In this document: piece after piece, positions 45,388 to 56,205 of the stretch
How positions within the stretch are numbered: the first letter of the stretch is position 1
How the letters are laid out: every line of letters starts with the position of its first letter
Assembly (NCBI RefSeq): GCF_036046055.1
Contig: NZ_CP107939.1
Location: forward strand, 1,550,001-1,614,000
Direction: 5' to 3'
Length of the DNA stretch: 64,000 nucleotides
DNA from: Nocardia sp. NBC_00403
Lineage (GTDB): Bacteria; Actinomycetota; Actinomycetes; Mycobacteriales; Mycobacteriaceae
Program-made: the position numbers and the translations under genes
Notes under the pieces: model-generated
Seen by the model: the letters and a program-made list of their open reading frames with translations, nothing else
Told to the model about the DNA's origin: nothing
Databases searched by the model: none

Positions 45388-46185
45388 ATGACGACGCTGA
45401 CTCATCCCGCATACGGGCAGCTGCGGCAGGTCACGCCGAGCGCGGCGGTCCTGCTCGCGGACAATCCTGGGCAGATGACCCTGGAGGGCACCAACACCTG
45501 GATTCTGCGCGCACCGGGTGAGTCGGGCTATGTGGTGGTCGACCCGGGGCCGAAGGACAAAGCGCACAGCGAGGCCATCGCCCGGGTCACCGAGGGCAAT
45601 ATCGTCCTCACGCTGATCACCCATCGCCATCACGATCACACCGGTGGCATCGACCGTCTCGTCGAGCTCACCGGTACTCCGGTGCGGGCCGGGACGGCCG
45701 AGTTCCTGCACGGCTCCGAGGCAACGCTGGTCGACGGCGAGGTGATCGAGACGGCCGGACTGCGCATCACCGTCCTCGGTACCCCGGGACACACCCTCGA
45801 TTCGGTGAGTTTCGTGCTCGACGATGTGGTGCTGACGGGTGACACCATTCTCGGCAGCGGCACCACGGTGCTCGATTCCAGCGACGGCACCCTGGCCGAC
45901 TATCTGAACTCGCTGGATCGGCTGGTAGAGGTGGGCGCCGGGCGCGCACTGCTGCCCGCGCACGGACCGGATCATCCGGATCTGGAGCCGGTTGCCAGGT
46001 ACTACATCGCGCATCGGCACGAACGCCTCGAGCAGGTGCGCGAAGCGCTGCGCGTGCTCGGACCGGACGCGGGTGCGATGGCGGTGGTGCGGAAGGTGTA
46101 CGCCGACGTCGACAAGCGACTGTGGCTGGCCGCCCGCAGCTCAGTGCAGGCGCAGCTGGAGTATTTGCGTAGTCAGCACGCCTGA
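45388..46185 (+). CDS. MBL-fold metallohydrolase
   Basis: A 265-residue metallo-beta-lactamase-fold hydrolase of the Rv3677c/LACTB2 type. The metal site has THRHHDHTGG (H79, H81, D83, H84), LGTPGHTLDSVSF, LTGDTILGSG and LLPAHGPDH. After the fold there is a C-terminal winged-helix-like part (YYIAHRHERLEQVREAL to LEYLRSQHA). LACTB2 relatives cut RNA, others thioesters; the substrate here is open. It converges with crp. Confidence 0.92.
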   Translation: MTTLTHPAYGQLRQVTPSAAVLLADNPGQMTLEGTNTWILRAPGESGYVVVDPGPKDKAHSEAIARVTEGNIVLTLITHRHHDHTGGIDRLVELTGTPVRAGTAEFLHGSEATLVDGEVIETAGLRITVLGTPGHTLDSVSFVLDDVVLTGDTILGSGTTVLDSSDGTLADYLNSLDRLVEVGAGRALLPAHGPDHPDLEPVARYYIAHRHERLEQVREALRVLGPDAGAMAVVRKVYADVDKRLWLAARSSVQAQLEYLRSQHA

Positions 46186-46193
46186 GAGCGGAA

Positions 46194-46275
46194 CGTCACC
46201 CGGGCGAACGCCAGGATCCAGTCGCAACAGCAGAGCGTGCGTTACGACTCGATCCCGGCGTTCGCCGGGACGACG
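46194..46275. repeat. 82-bp imperfect palindromic element between MBL and crp genes
   Basis: The left end CGTCACCCGGGCGAACGCCA is close to the reverse complement of the right end TGGCGTTCGCC type sequence (GATCCCGGCGTTCGCCGGGACGACG region, 46251-46275). The right arm alone folds as CCCGGCG-TT-CGCCGGG. It lies in the gap between converging genes and resembles dispersed palindromic repeats of the CGGGACGACG type. It may also end transcription. Confidence 0.6.
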
Positions 46276-46299
46276 TATGGAGCTGCCCGAGGGGGCGGC

Positions 46300-46974
46300 T
46301 CAGCGCGCGCGCCGGGCCAGTCGCTCGGAGTCGGAGATGAGCACGCTCTTGCCCTCCAGCCGCAGCCAACCACGGTGCGCGAAGTCGGCGAGCGCCTTGT
46401 TCACGGTTTCGCGGGAAGCGCCGACCAGCTGGGCGATCTCCTCCTGGGTGAGGTCATGGGTGACCCGCAGCGCGCCCGCCTCCTGGGTGCCGAAGCGCTG
46501 AGCCAGCTGCAGCAGCGCCTTGGCAACCCGGCCGGGAACATCGGTGAAGATGAGGTCGGCGAGGTTGTTGTTGGTGCGACGCAGACGCCGAGCGAGAACC
46601 CGAAGCAGCTGCTCGGCGATCTCCGGCCGCTGGTCGATCCAGGACTTGAGTGCGTCACGGTCCATGGTGACCGCGCGGACCTCGGTCACGGTGGTTGCGG
46701 TCGAGGTGCGCGGGCCGGGGTCGAAGATCGACAGCTCACCGAACATGTCGGACGGACCCATGATGGTCAGCAGGTTTTCCCTGCCGTCCGGGGAACGTCG
46801 TCCGATCTTCACCTTGCCGGACGTGATGATGTACAACCGGTCGCCGGGTTCGCCCTCGTTGAAAATTACGTGGCCGCGCGGAAAATCCACGGGCTGCAGT
46901 TGTTTGGCGAGAGCCGCTACCGCGGTGGGCTCTACGCCTTGGAAGATGCCTGCTCTGGCGAGGGCCTCGTCCAC
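46300..46974 (-). CDS. crp: cAMP receptor protein-type regulator
   Basis: A 224-residue Crp/Fnr regulator. The cAMP pocket includes [19 protein letters not shown]; the C-terminal helix-turn-helix is [21 protein letters not shown]. Both the length and the neighbours equal those of M. tuberculosis Crp (Rv3676); Corynebacterium calls it GlxR. The GTG start has AAGGAG 8 bases upstream. It probably controls carbon and respiration genes; a Crp-like dyad lies before whiB4 in this window. Confidence 0.95.
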   Translation of the reverse strand: MDEALARAGIFQGVEPTAVAALAKQLQPVDFPRGHVIFNEGEPGDRLYIITSGKVKIGRRSPDGRENLLTIMGPSDMFGELSIFDPGPRTSTATTVTEVRAVTMDRDALKSWIDQRPEIAEQLLRVLARRLRRTNNNLADLIFTDVPGRVAKALLQLAQRFGTQEAGALRVTHDLTQEEIAQLVGASRETVNKALADFAHRGWLRLEGKSVLISDSERLARRAR

Positions 46975-47122
46975 GAATGTGCTCCTTATGGGAAATGGCT
47001 CTGTCCTGGACCGAAGCGATTCGGCCAACAGCGCAGTCTACGCGGCATTGGGGCAGCGCAGTGACAGACACCACGTAACGAGTGGATTGCGCGGCACGCC
47101 GATACCGGGTTCGGTCCCGTGT

Positions 47123-47365
47123 TCAGCTAGCGCGAGCGATGTCCAGTTCTTCTTCACGGGACCGGCGCTTGCGCATCCGTGCCACCGCAGTCGGCAGTCC
47201 GAGCTTCGTCAGCTCCTTCACCTCAGGGTTGCTGGCCTTATCCAGGTACTGCTGAACCTCTTCGTCGGGTTCGAGAAGTTTTCGGAGCCGATTCTCGACC
47301 CGCTCCATGCCCAGTGCGAACAGCATCAACAGCACTGGGAAGAGCACCACAGCGAGTCCTTGCAT
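47123..47365 (-). CDS. Small membrane protein (Rv3675-like)
   Basis: An 80-residue protein: one membrane span (MQGLAVVLFPVLLMLFALGMERVE) and a cytosolic highly charged helix (RLRKLLEPDEEVQQYLDKA, RMRKRRSREEELDIARAS). Short proteins of this build lie between crp and nth in mycobacteria. Upstream frame to 47485 has a different composition and overlaps nth, so it is not used. Confidence 0.7.
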   Translation of the reverse strand: MQGLAVVLFPVLLMLFALGMERVENRLRKLLEPDEEVQQYLDKASNPEVKELTKLGLPTAVARMRKRRSREEELDIARAS

Positions 47366-47483
47366 ATCGAGCAGTAAACACGGCTGAGGTCTCAGATGGA
47401 ACACGGCAGCTGATCTGAACGGGCACCGTTGTGGGGTGGTTCCGTATGGTGGACGGGTGCGTGTCTCCCCCTCCACCGCTGCC

Positions 47484-48290
47484 ATGAGCGGGCCTTCGCC
47501 TGCTGCCGCGGCAACCGATACGCAGCCGGTGACGGTCGCGGTTCCGAAACGGAAAAACCGGGCCCGACAAGCGGAAACTCAGCTCGGCCTGGTCCGAAGG
47601 GCCCGTCGGATGTACCGCACTCTCACGGTCGCATTTCCTGATGCGCATTGTGAGCTGGACTTCACAAACCCCCTCGAATTGGCCGTCGCCACAATACTTT
47701 CCGCGCAGTGCACCGATGAGCGCGTGAACCTGACCACACCCGCACTGTTCGCGAAGTACCGGGACGCACGCGCTTATGCCGAGGCAAACCGCGCCGAGCT
47801 GGAGGAATGCATCCGCCCGACCGGGTTCTTTCGTAACAAGACAAGTTCGCTGATCGGCCTCGGGCAGGCGCTCGTCGAACGGTACGACGGTGAATTACCT
47901 CACACTCTCGACGAACTGGTGAGGTTGCCCGGCATCGGCCGTAAGACTGCGAACGTCATTCTCGGCAATGCTTTCGACGTGCCGGGAATCACGGTCGACA
48001 CCCATTTCGGCCGTTTGGTGCGGCGCTGGGGATGGACCGCCGAGGAAGATCCGGTGAAGGTCGAGCACATCGTCGGTGCGCTGATCGAGCGCAAGGATTG
48101 GACGATGCTGTCGCACCGGGTGATCTTCCACGGACGCCGGGTGTGCCATGCCCGCAAGCCGGCCTGCGGTGTGTGCGTGCTCGCGAAGGATTGCCCTGCG
48201 TTCGGGGCCGGCCCGACCGACCCGGAGACCGCGGCGAAGCTCGTGAAAGGTCCGGAGGCGGAGCACTTGCTCGAGCTGGTGGGCAGGTGA
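47484..48290 (+). CDS. nth: Endonuclease III
   Basis: A 268-residue DNA glycosylase/AP lyase that removes oxidised pyrimidines. The helix-hairpin-helix is [14 protein letters not shown] (catalytic Lys inside), the catalytic Asp is in [13 protein letters not shown], and the [4Fe-4S] ligands are in [17 protein letters not shown] (Cys spaced 6-2-5). The N-terminal ~35 residues are a family-variable, Ala/Pro-rich lead. Start is uncertain; ATG 47484 is chosen over GTG 47457. First of four genes that overlap by 4 bp each. Confidence 0.94.
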   Translation: MSGPSPAAAATDTQPVTVAVPKRKNRARQAETQLGLVRRARRMYRTLTVAFPDAHCELDFTNPLELAVATILSAQCTDERVNLTTPALFAKYRDARAYAEANRAELEECIRPTGFFRNKTSSLIGLGQALVERYDGELPHTLDELVRLPGIGRKTANVILGNAFDVPGITVDTHFGRLVRRWGWTAEEDPVKVEHIVGALIERKDWTMLSHRVIFHGRRVCHARKPACGVCVLAKDCPAFGAGPTDPETAAKLVKGPEAEHLLELVGR

Positions 48291-48916
48291 GGCAGGTTCC
48301 TGTCGCGGCACGCTTGGCATTGGCCGGATTGATCACCGCGGTGGCACTCGCTGTCGCGCTGTGGCCGCGCGGCGACGACACTTCGGTCGACGGCGCGCAG
48401 ATCCATCCGAGCGCACCGGTGCCCGAGCAGTTGCGAGCCGCCGCCGGACTGGCACCGTGCCCACGGCCCGCGGCGGACGCGGTCGGGCACGGCCCGCTCG
48501 CCGGAATTACGCTGAGCTGCCTCGCCGACGGCAAACCCGTCGACGTGGCCGCCGCACTGGCCGGCAAGCCCGCACTGTTGAATCTGTGGGCGTATTGGTG
48601 TGGGCCGTGCGCTGAAGAGTTGCCGTATCTGCAGGAGTACGCCCGACGAGCGGGGAACGCGATTACCGTGCTGACCGTGCACAGCGATCCGGATGAGGCA
48701 AGGGGGCTTGCACTGTTGGCCGACCTGAAGGTGACACTGCCGGGAGTGCTCGACGCGAGCACCAGGGTGCGTAACGCCGTCGGAGTGCCCGCGGTGTTAC
48801 CGGTGTCGGTGCTGCTACGCGCCGATGGGTCGGTCGCGAAGGCGATCGTGCGCCCGTTCGATGGTGTCGAGGACATCGCCGACACCGTCGCGAACGAACT
48901 GGGAGTCGCGGCATGA
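48287..48916 (+). CDS. TlpA/ResA-like membrane-anchored thioredoxin
   Basis: A 209-residue protein with an N-terminal anchor ([17 protein letters not shown]) and an extracytoplasmic thioredoxin domain with the CGPC motif ([20 protein letters not shown]). Two other Cys (LAPCPRP, LSCLADG) may form a structural pair. It would reduce or exchange disulfides in the cell envelope. Its GTG overlaps the nth stop (GTGA); order as in Rv3674c-Rv3673c. Confidence 0.93.
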   Translation: MRQVPVAARLALAGLITAVALAVALWPRGDDTSVDGAQIHPSAPVPEQLRAAAGLAPCPRPAADAVGHGPLAGITLSCLADGKPVDVAAALAGKPALLNLWAYWCGPCAEELPYLQEYARRAGNAITVLTVHSDPDEARGLALLADLKVTLPGVLDASTRVRNAVGVPAVLPVSVLLRADGSVAKAIVRPFDGVEDIADTVANELGVAA

Positions 48917-49629
48917 CAACTCCCACACCGGAAAACATTCCGACCTGGCTGCGCAAGGCGACCGAGCCGACCACCGATGCCACCGACACGCTGTCGTTGG
49001 CGCGTGCGATGCGCCGGGCCATGACCATTACCAGCGCGCCGCGTCAGGCGGCGGTGCTCGTGTTGTTCAGCGGCTCACCGGAACCGGATCCCATTGCACT
49101 GGGCGGGTTGCCCGCCGACGCGGACGTGTTGCTCACCCAGCGCGCGTCCACCATGCGCCAGCATCGCGGCCAGGTCGCCTTTCCCGGGGGCGAGGTCGAG
49201 GTAGCTGACGCCGGACCGATCGACACCGCCCTGCGCGAGGCGTGTGAAGAGACCGGGCTGGAGCGCGAAGGCGTGGAACCCCTTGCGGTGCTACCGAAGT
49301 TGTTCGTGCCGCCGTCCCGATTCGATGTGACCCCGGTTGTCGCCTACTGGCGCACGCCGCGCGCGGTCGGTGTGGTGAACGAGACCGAGACCGAACGGGT
49401 GGTTCGGGTGCCGCTTGCCGAGCTGCTCGATCCGGCGAACCGCTTTCTGGTGCGCGGCAGTCTCGGTTACCAGAGTCCTGCCTTCCAGGTGGACGGGATG
49501 CTGGTGTGGGGGCTGACCGGCGGTATTCTGGCCGGCCTGTTCAAAGCCGCAGGCTGGGAACGGGATTGGGATCGAAACGATGTACGTGACCTCGAAACTT
49601 CGCTGGCTGCAGTGGGGATGACCTTATGA
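48913..49629 (+). CDS. CoA-pyrophosphatase-type NUDIX hydrolase
   Basis: A 238-residue NUDIX protein. The CoA-type motif STMRQHRGQVAFPGG precedes the Nudix box GGEVEVADAGPIDTALREACEETGLE in full (residues about 95-120). It would hydrolyse CoA or a related dinucleotide; the equivalent is Rv3672c. It starts in the stop of the thioredoxin gene (ATGA) and ends in the start of marP (ATGA). Confidence 0.93.
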   Translation: MTTPTPENIPTWLRKATEPTTDATDTLSLARAMRRAMTITSAPRQAAVLVLFSGSPEPDPIALGGLPADADVLLTQRASTMRQHRGQVAFPGGEVEVADAGPIDTALREACEETGLEREGVEPLAVLPKLFVPPSRFDVTPVVAYWRTPRAVGVVNETETERVVRVPLAELLDPANRFLVRGSLGYQSPAFQVDGMLVWGLTGGILAGLFKAAGWERDWDRNDVRDLETSLAAVGMTL

Positions 49630-50819
49630 GTTCATCGGCCTGGCTCGACATCGCCGTCGTGCTGCTCGCACTGTTGTGCGCATCGTCGGGCTGGCGATCG
49701 GGCGCGGTCGCGTCTGCGCTCGCCTTCCTCGGCGTCGTGCTCGGCGCGGTTGCGGGCATTCTGATCGCGCCGCACATCCTGATCCACGTCGACGAGGGCC
49801 GCACCAGAGTGCTCACCGGCGTGCTGCTGATCGTGGTGCTGGTGATCGTCGGCGAGGTCGCGGGCATGGTGCTCGGCCGGGCCGCGCGCGGCGGCATGCG
49901 GCATTCGCTGACCCGCAGCGTGGACAGTGCGGTGGGCGCGGTGCTGCAGGCGGTGGCTGTGCTCGTCACCGCATGGCTGCTCGCGCTGCCGCTGGCCTCC
50001 TCCTCGCAACCGGCCATCGCCACCGCGATCAATGGGTCCCGGGTGCTCGCCGATGTCAACGAGGTCGCCCCCAACTGGCTGCGCAGGCTGCCGAACGAAT
50101 TTTCCAAGCTGCTCAATACCTCCGGGCTGCCGGACGTCATCGGTCCGTTCGGGCGCGCGCCGATCGCGGCGGTCGAACCGCCCGACCCGAGTGTGCTCAC
50201 CAGCCCGGTCGCGGCCTCGTTGCAGCAGAGCGTGCTGCGCATCCGCGGTGTCGCGCCGAGCTGCCAACGGGCGCTCGAAGGTTCCGGCTTCGTCATCGCG
50301 CCGGAGCGGGTCATGACCAACGCGCACGTGGTCGCGGGCACCACCAGTGTTCAGGTGGACACCGCACGCGGTCCGCTGGACGCGACCGTCGTGCTGTTCG
50401 ATCCGTCGAAGGACGTTGCGGTGCTGGCGGTGCCCAACCTCACCGCACCGGTGGTAGAGCAGGCCCCTGCGCCCGCGCGCTCCGGCGACAGCGCCATCGT
50501 GCTCGGTTACCCGGGTGGCGGGCCCTACACGGCCAGCGCGGCCAGAGTCCGCGAGACCTTGGATCTGACCGGGCCGACGATCTACCGCAACGGCACCGTG
50601 GAACGCGAGGTCTACACCGTCCGCGGCCAGGTCCGGGCAGGCAATTCCGGCGGTCCGCTGGTAGATGCCGACGGTCAGGTGCTCGGTGTCGTGTTCGGCG
50701 CCGCGGTCACCGACGACGACACCGGCTATGTCCTGACCCTGGCCGAGGTCCGTGCCCAATTGGACATCGCACCGGCCGAGAACACGGCGGTCGGCACCGG
50801 GGCGTGTGTGCTGAGTTGA
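49626..50819 (+). CDS. marP: Membrane serine protease MarP
   Basis: A 397-residue protease: four membrane spans (CvpA-like, residues 1-130) and an outside chymotrypsin-fold domain. The triad is H234 (TNAHVV), D263 (SKDVAVLAV) and S341 (GNSGGPL). C213 (SCQRA) and C394 (ACVLS) match the Cys pair that forms the activating disulfide in M. tuberculosis MarP, which keeps the cell alive in acid and cleaves RipA. Last of the nth operon; a perfect hairpin follows. Confidence 0.95.
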   Translation: MSSSAWLDIAVVLLALLCASSGWRSGAVASALAFLGVVLGAVAGILIAPHILIHVDEGRTRVLTGVLLIVVLVIVGEVAGMVLGRAARGGMRHSLTRSVDSAVGAVLQAVAVLVTAWLLALPLASSSQPAIATAINGSRVLADVNEVAPNWLRRLPNEFSKLLNTSGLPDVIGPFGRAPIAAVEPPDPSVLTSPVAASLQQSVLRIRGVAPSCQRALEGSGFVIAPERVMTNAHVVAGTTSVQVDTARGPLDATVVLFDPSKDVAVLAVPNLTAPVVEQAPAPARSGDSAIVLGYPGGGPYTASAARVRETLDLTGPTIYRNGTVEREVYTVRGQVRAGNSGGPLVDADGQVLGVVFGAAVTDDDTGYVLTLAEVRAQLDIAPAENTAVGTGACVLS

Positions 50820-50822
50820 TCC

Positions 50823-50852
50823 GGCTGTCGGGCGCGTTCGCGCCCGACAGCC
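50823..50852. terminator. Hairpin after marP
   Basis: GGCTGTCGGGCG and CGCCCGACAGCC form a perfect stem (50823-50834, 50841-50852) around CGTTCG, 3 bp after the marP stop and at the end of the converging hydrolase gene. Confidence 0.88.
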
Positions 50853-50854
50853 CG

Positions 50855-51790
50855 TCAGGCGAGCAGCTTGGCCAGTTCCACGGTGACGGCTTCCGGGCTT
50901 TCCTGATGGGCGAAGTGTCCGGCGGCCGGGATGGTCACCGAGCGTCGCTGCGGTGACCACCGCAGGCCGCGCTGGACGGTGCCGTGCAGCAGGTAATTGT
51001 CCAGTTCGCCGTGCATGGCCAACACCGGGATGTCGATGGGCACGCGCATGGTTGCCATGAAGCGCCTGCCGTCGGGACGCCACTGGCTACGGAAGGCCCA
51101 GCGCTGGTATTCCAGCGCACAGTGCGCCGCACCGGGAATTTGGATGGCCGAGCGCATCCGCCGTGCGGTGTCGACGAATTCGGCGGTGCTCGACCATGAT
51201 CCGCTGACGCGCTGGCGCAGCAGCCGCTCGACCTCGAAGCCGTCCCGGGCAGTCAATAGGCCCTCGGGGTATCTGGGCAGCTGATAGCGCAGGAAGTTCG
51301 GCAGCCAGGCCCTGCGCTGGCGGCCGTCCCGCAGCACCGCGTTCTTGAGCGCCGCCGGATGTGGCGAGCTCACCAGTGCGATCGAACGCACCAGCCGCGG
51401 GTGCAGCACCGCGGTCGTCCAGCACACCAGCCCGCCCTCGGCATGGCCGACGAGGGTGGCCTCGGTGTAGCCGAGCGCCCGGATGAGCCCGGCGACATCA
51501 CCCGCGAGCGTCCAGCCGTCATAGCCGCGCGGTGGTTTATCGCTGTCGCCGTAGCCGCGCAGGTCCACCGCCACCGCCCGATAGCCGAGTTCGGTGAGTC
51601 CGGTCAGCTGGTGCCGCCAGGACCACCAGAAGTCCGCGAAGCCGTGCAGCAGCACGACCAACGGCGCATCAGCACGGTCGGGAGCGGCCTCCACGACATG
51701 GAATCGAATGCCGTTGGCATGAACGTCCCGATGCGTCCATGGTCCGTCGAAACGGACGCTGGACGGATCCGGAAATGAGTTCGACGACAC
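50855..51790 (-). CDS. Alpha/beta hydrolase, EphE-like, with a degenerate nucleophile elbow
   Basis: A 311-residue alpha/beta hydrolase of the epoxide hydrolase type (VVLLHGFADFWWSWRHQL oxyanion loop; HGELDNYLLHG and AGHFAHQESPE at acid and His positions). The elbow that should be G-x-Nuc-x-G reads VGHAEGG, so the nucleophile place holds Ala, not Asp or Ser. By position it equals EphE (Rv3670). It may be inactive, or use the adjacent Glu; binding or scaffold roles are possible. GTG start chosen; a weak ribosome site. Confidence 0.88.
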   Translation of the reverse strand: MSSNSFPDPSSVRFDGPWTHRDVHANGIRFHVVEAAPDRADAPLVVLLHGFADFWWSWRHQLTGLTELGYRAVAVDLRGYGDSDKPPRGYDGWTLAGDVAGLIRALGYTEATLVGHAEGGLVCWTTAVLHPRLVRSIALVSSPHPAALKNAVLRDGRQRRAWLPNFLRYQLPRYPEGLLTARDGFEVERLLRQRVSGSWSSTAEFVDTARRMRSAIQIPGAAHCALEYQRWAFRSQWRPDGRRFMATMRVPIDIPVLAMHGELDNYLLHGTVQRGLRWSPQRRSVTIPAAGHFAHQESPEAVTVELAKLLA

Positions 51791-51863
51791 GCCGATCGAG
51801 CCTAGTGGTCGGCGTGCGGTACCGCCTAGTCGGCGCGGCCGGACGGAGTCCGCGGTGGTCGCC

Positions 51864-52370
51864 TCAGCCGCGCGGCTTGTCGAGGGAGAGCTGTTCCTCA
51901 TGCGCGCTGGAGCCGAAGCCGCTCGGCAAAACCGTGCGGGCCTGTTTCAGCGAATCGATCGTCTTTTCCGGTGCGCGCAGCTTCTTCACTCGCAGATAGC
52001 CGAGTCCGGCCAGCGCCACAGTCGCGGCGACCATCAGCAGGAACACGATCAGGAATGCCGCCCACCGTGCCAGCCAGACATCGAGCAGCTCGCCGAGGAA
52101 GAAGAAAAAGAAGAACGTGCTGAACAGCAGCACGGTGAGCGCGAGGATGAAGTAGACGCTGCCCTGCAGCCCCTTCTTGATCTCGCCGGTGACCTCGGCC
52201 TTGGCCAGCTCTACCTCGGCGCGCACCAGTGTCGACATCTGTTCGGTCGCGTCGCGGACCAGGCTGCCGAAGGTGGCCGACCCGTTGGGGTTGGCGTCGG
52301 TGAGCGGAATCGATGTGACCGTGTGGTCACGCCTTGCGCCGGTTCCGTTACCGCCGTCTGTGAAACTCAC
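51864..52370 (-). CDS. Phage-holin-family (holin-X) membrane protein
   Basis: A 168-residue protein with a soluble lead (ATFGSLVRDATEQMSTLVRAEVELAKAEV), two membrane spans (GSVYFILALTVLLFSTFFFFFF and FLIVFLLMVAATVALAGLGYL) and a cytosolic tail. It matches actinobacterial holin-X/PF07332, equal to Rv3669 in place. The holin name reflects fold only; no phage genes are near. Unknown function. Confidence 0.85.
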   Translation of the reverse strand: MSFTDGGNGTGARRDHTVTSIPLTDANPNGSATFGSLVRDATEQMSTLVRAEVELAKAEVTGEIKKGLQGSVYFILALTVLLFSTFFFFFFLGELLDVWLARWAAFLIVFLLMVAATVALAGLGYLRVKKLRAPEKTIDSLKQARTVLPSGFGSSAHEEQLSLDKPRG

Positions 52371-52409
52371 TTGGTCGACCCTTCTCCCTGTCCCGACACT
52401 GCTTCGGCC

Positions 52410-53630
52410 TCACTCTTCTGGTTGTAGCGCACGTGCGTCACGACGCGCCTGGTGGACACGCCCACGCCGCAACAGTAGCGCCGAACCAGCGAGCGACGCC
52501 GCCATTGATGTCACCAACACCGCTGCCTTCGCCAATTCGATGGCGGAGCCGTCTCCGACGTCGGCCAGCGCGAGTTCTGCCACAAGAAGGCTAACCGTGA
52601 AGCCGATCGCGCCGAGCACCGACAGTGCGAACATGTCGCGGTAGCCGAGTTCGGCCGGGCGTTTGGCGACGCCGAACCGGATTGCCAGGCAGCTGATCCC
52701 GAAGATGCCGATGGTCTTGCCGAGCAGTAGCCCGAGAATGATGGCAAGAGACAGCCTGTCGGTGAACAACTGCCCGAAGACCTTCCCGTCCAACGGAACT
52801 CCGGCGGCGAACAGTGCGAACAGCGGCACGCACAGTCCGGCCGAGATCGGCTGGATCAGGTGCTCGAGCCGGGTGGCAGGCGCTTCGTGCTCGCCTTCGT
52901 CGAGCCGAACGCGGGTCAGCAGGCCGAGCCCGACGCCGGCCAGGGTCGGATGGATGCCCGCCTCGTGCAGGGCGTACCAGGCGATCAGCGCCAGCGGCAG
53001 ATAGACCAGCGGCGAACTGATCCGCCGGTGCTGGGCCAGCGCCCAGCCGCCGAAACAGGCCGCGGCCGCCAGTAGCCACAGGATCGCGACCGAGCTGGTG
53101 AACAGCACCGCGATCAACAGGATCGCGAGCAGATCGTCGACCACCGCGAGGCTGAGCAGGAACACCCGGGCGCTGGCCGGAATGCGGGAACCGGTCATGG
53201 CGAGCACGGCCAGCGCGAAGGCGATATCGGTGGCCACCGGAATGGCCCAGCCACGATCCATACCCTCGGTGCCGAAGCCGACCAAGAACGCGATCAGCGC
53301 GGGCGTGGCAACGCCGCCGACCGCCGCGACGATCGGCAGCGCGGCGCGCTTGGGATCGGCGAGCTCACCGACGACGAGCTCGCGTTTGAGCTCCAGTCCC
53401 GCGACGAAGAAGAACACGGTGAGCAGACCGTCTTTGGTCCAGTCGGCCAGGGTCAGATCCAGGTGCAGCGGGGGGATGGGCAGCACCGTCTCGGTCATCG
53501 TCACGTAGCCCTCGCCCCACGGCGAGTTCACCCACAGCAATGCGGTTGCGGCCGCGATCAGGAGTATTGCGCCGCCGACGGTTTCGGTCCGCAGATACCG
53601 GGTCAATTCCGAGCGCACTTGGGTGATCAC
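52410..53630 (-). CDS. nhaA: Na+/H+ antiporter NhaA
   Basis: A 406-residue antiporter with about 12 membrane spans. The two Asp of the ion site are in LSLAVVDDLLAILLI, and the family's TVFFFVAGLELKRELVVGEL and PVATDIAFALAVLAM are intact. It exchanges Na+ for protons to keep internal pH. GTG start with GGAAGG 6 bases upstream. A strong hairpin separates it from acs, which reads in the same direction. Confidence 0.95.
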   Translation of the reverse strand: MITQVRSELTRYLRTETVGGAILLIAAATALLWVNSPWGEGYVTMTETVLPIPPLHLDLTLADWTKDGLLTVFFFVAGLELKRELVVGELADPKRAALPIVAAVGGVATPALIAFLVGFGTEGMDRGWAIPVATDIAFALAVLAMTGSRIPASARVFLLSLAVVDDLLAILLIAVLFTSSVAILWLLAAAACFGGWALAQHRRISSPLVYLPLALIAWYALHEAGIHPTLAGVGLGLLTRVRLDEGEHEAPATRLEHLIQPISAGLCVPLFALFAAGVPLDGKVFGQLFTDRLSLAIILGLLLGKTIGIFGISCLAIRFGVAKRPAELGYRDMFALSVLGAIGFTVSLLVAELALADVGDGSAIELAKAAVLVTSMAASLAGSALLLRRGRVHQARRDARALQPEE

Positions 53631-53747
53631 GGGAAACCTTCCGGCCGGCTGGTCAAGGCTGCGGACGCACAACCCCACCGAATCGGCTTTCAGGTACGCG
53701 ACCGCATGCCGACCAGACTTCCCGGCACACCTTACGCAATCCTAACG

Positions 53748-53784
53748 GATAGGGCCGGTGACGAATATCGTCACCGGCCCTATC
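53748..53784. terminator. Terminator of acs
   Basis: A perfect 16-bp stem (53748-53763, 53769-53784) with loop AATAT between the end of acs and nhaA. Confidence 0.9.
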
Positions 53785-53807
53785 ATGTGCCGTTTATCCG
53801 CAACGGA

Positions 53808-55763
<1,956 letters not shown>

Positions 55764-56205
55764 CTCGTCTCTTCCTTCACGAAATCTGCAGCGCTCGATT
55801 CGACGCGCCCGGTGTGGGCCAGTTCGACAGTAATCAACTGTGACCCAGGCCGCGTCCGGTGTGCCCACCGGGTTTCGATCCCGTCACCGCGGCGCGTATC
55901 CGGCCCGATCGCCTGACAAACCGACCCCGCGCTAGTTATCGTCTTCTTCAACCTCTTAGAACACCGGATGGCCCCAGCGTCGGCATAGTTCCGGTAGATC
56001 AGCGTTTTCATCGCCAAGTTTTGCGTGTTTCGGCCATGTTGCCGGATTGGTAACAAGTGGAACGAACCTTGGTCAATCCGATGACAACGGTCGTCCGAAT
56101 AGCTACTGTCCCAGGCATTCCAAGGCGATCGAGTCGAGGCGCGCTGGGAAGGACTCACGCGTGCGTCGCGGATCCCCTTCGCCTGTCTCGAATCGGGAGA
56201 ACGCG
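55764..56205. other. Divergent region between acs and dppA
   Basis: A 442-bp gap with ribosome sites at both ends. I find no clear palindrome, Crp-like site or riboswitch. An in-frame GTG at 56161 is a possible but weaker dppA start. Confidence 0.4.

Noticed and set aside
51864..52370. Prophage signal from the holin-family gene
   Set aside because: No lysin, capsid or integrase nearby; the gene is part of a conserved actinomycete block.
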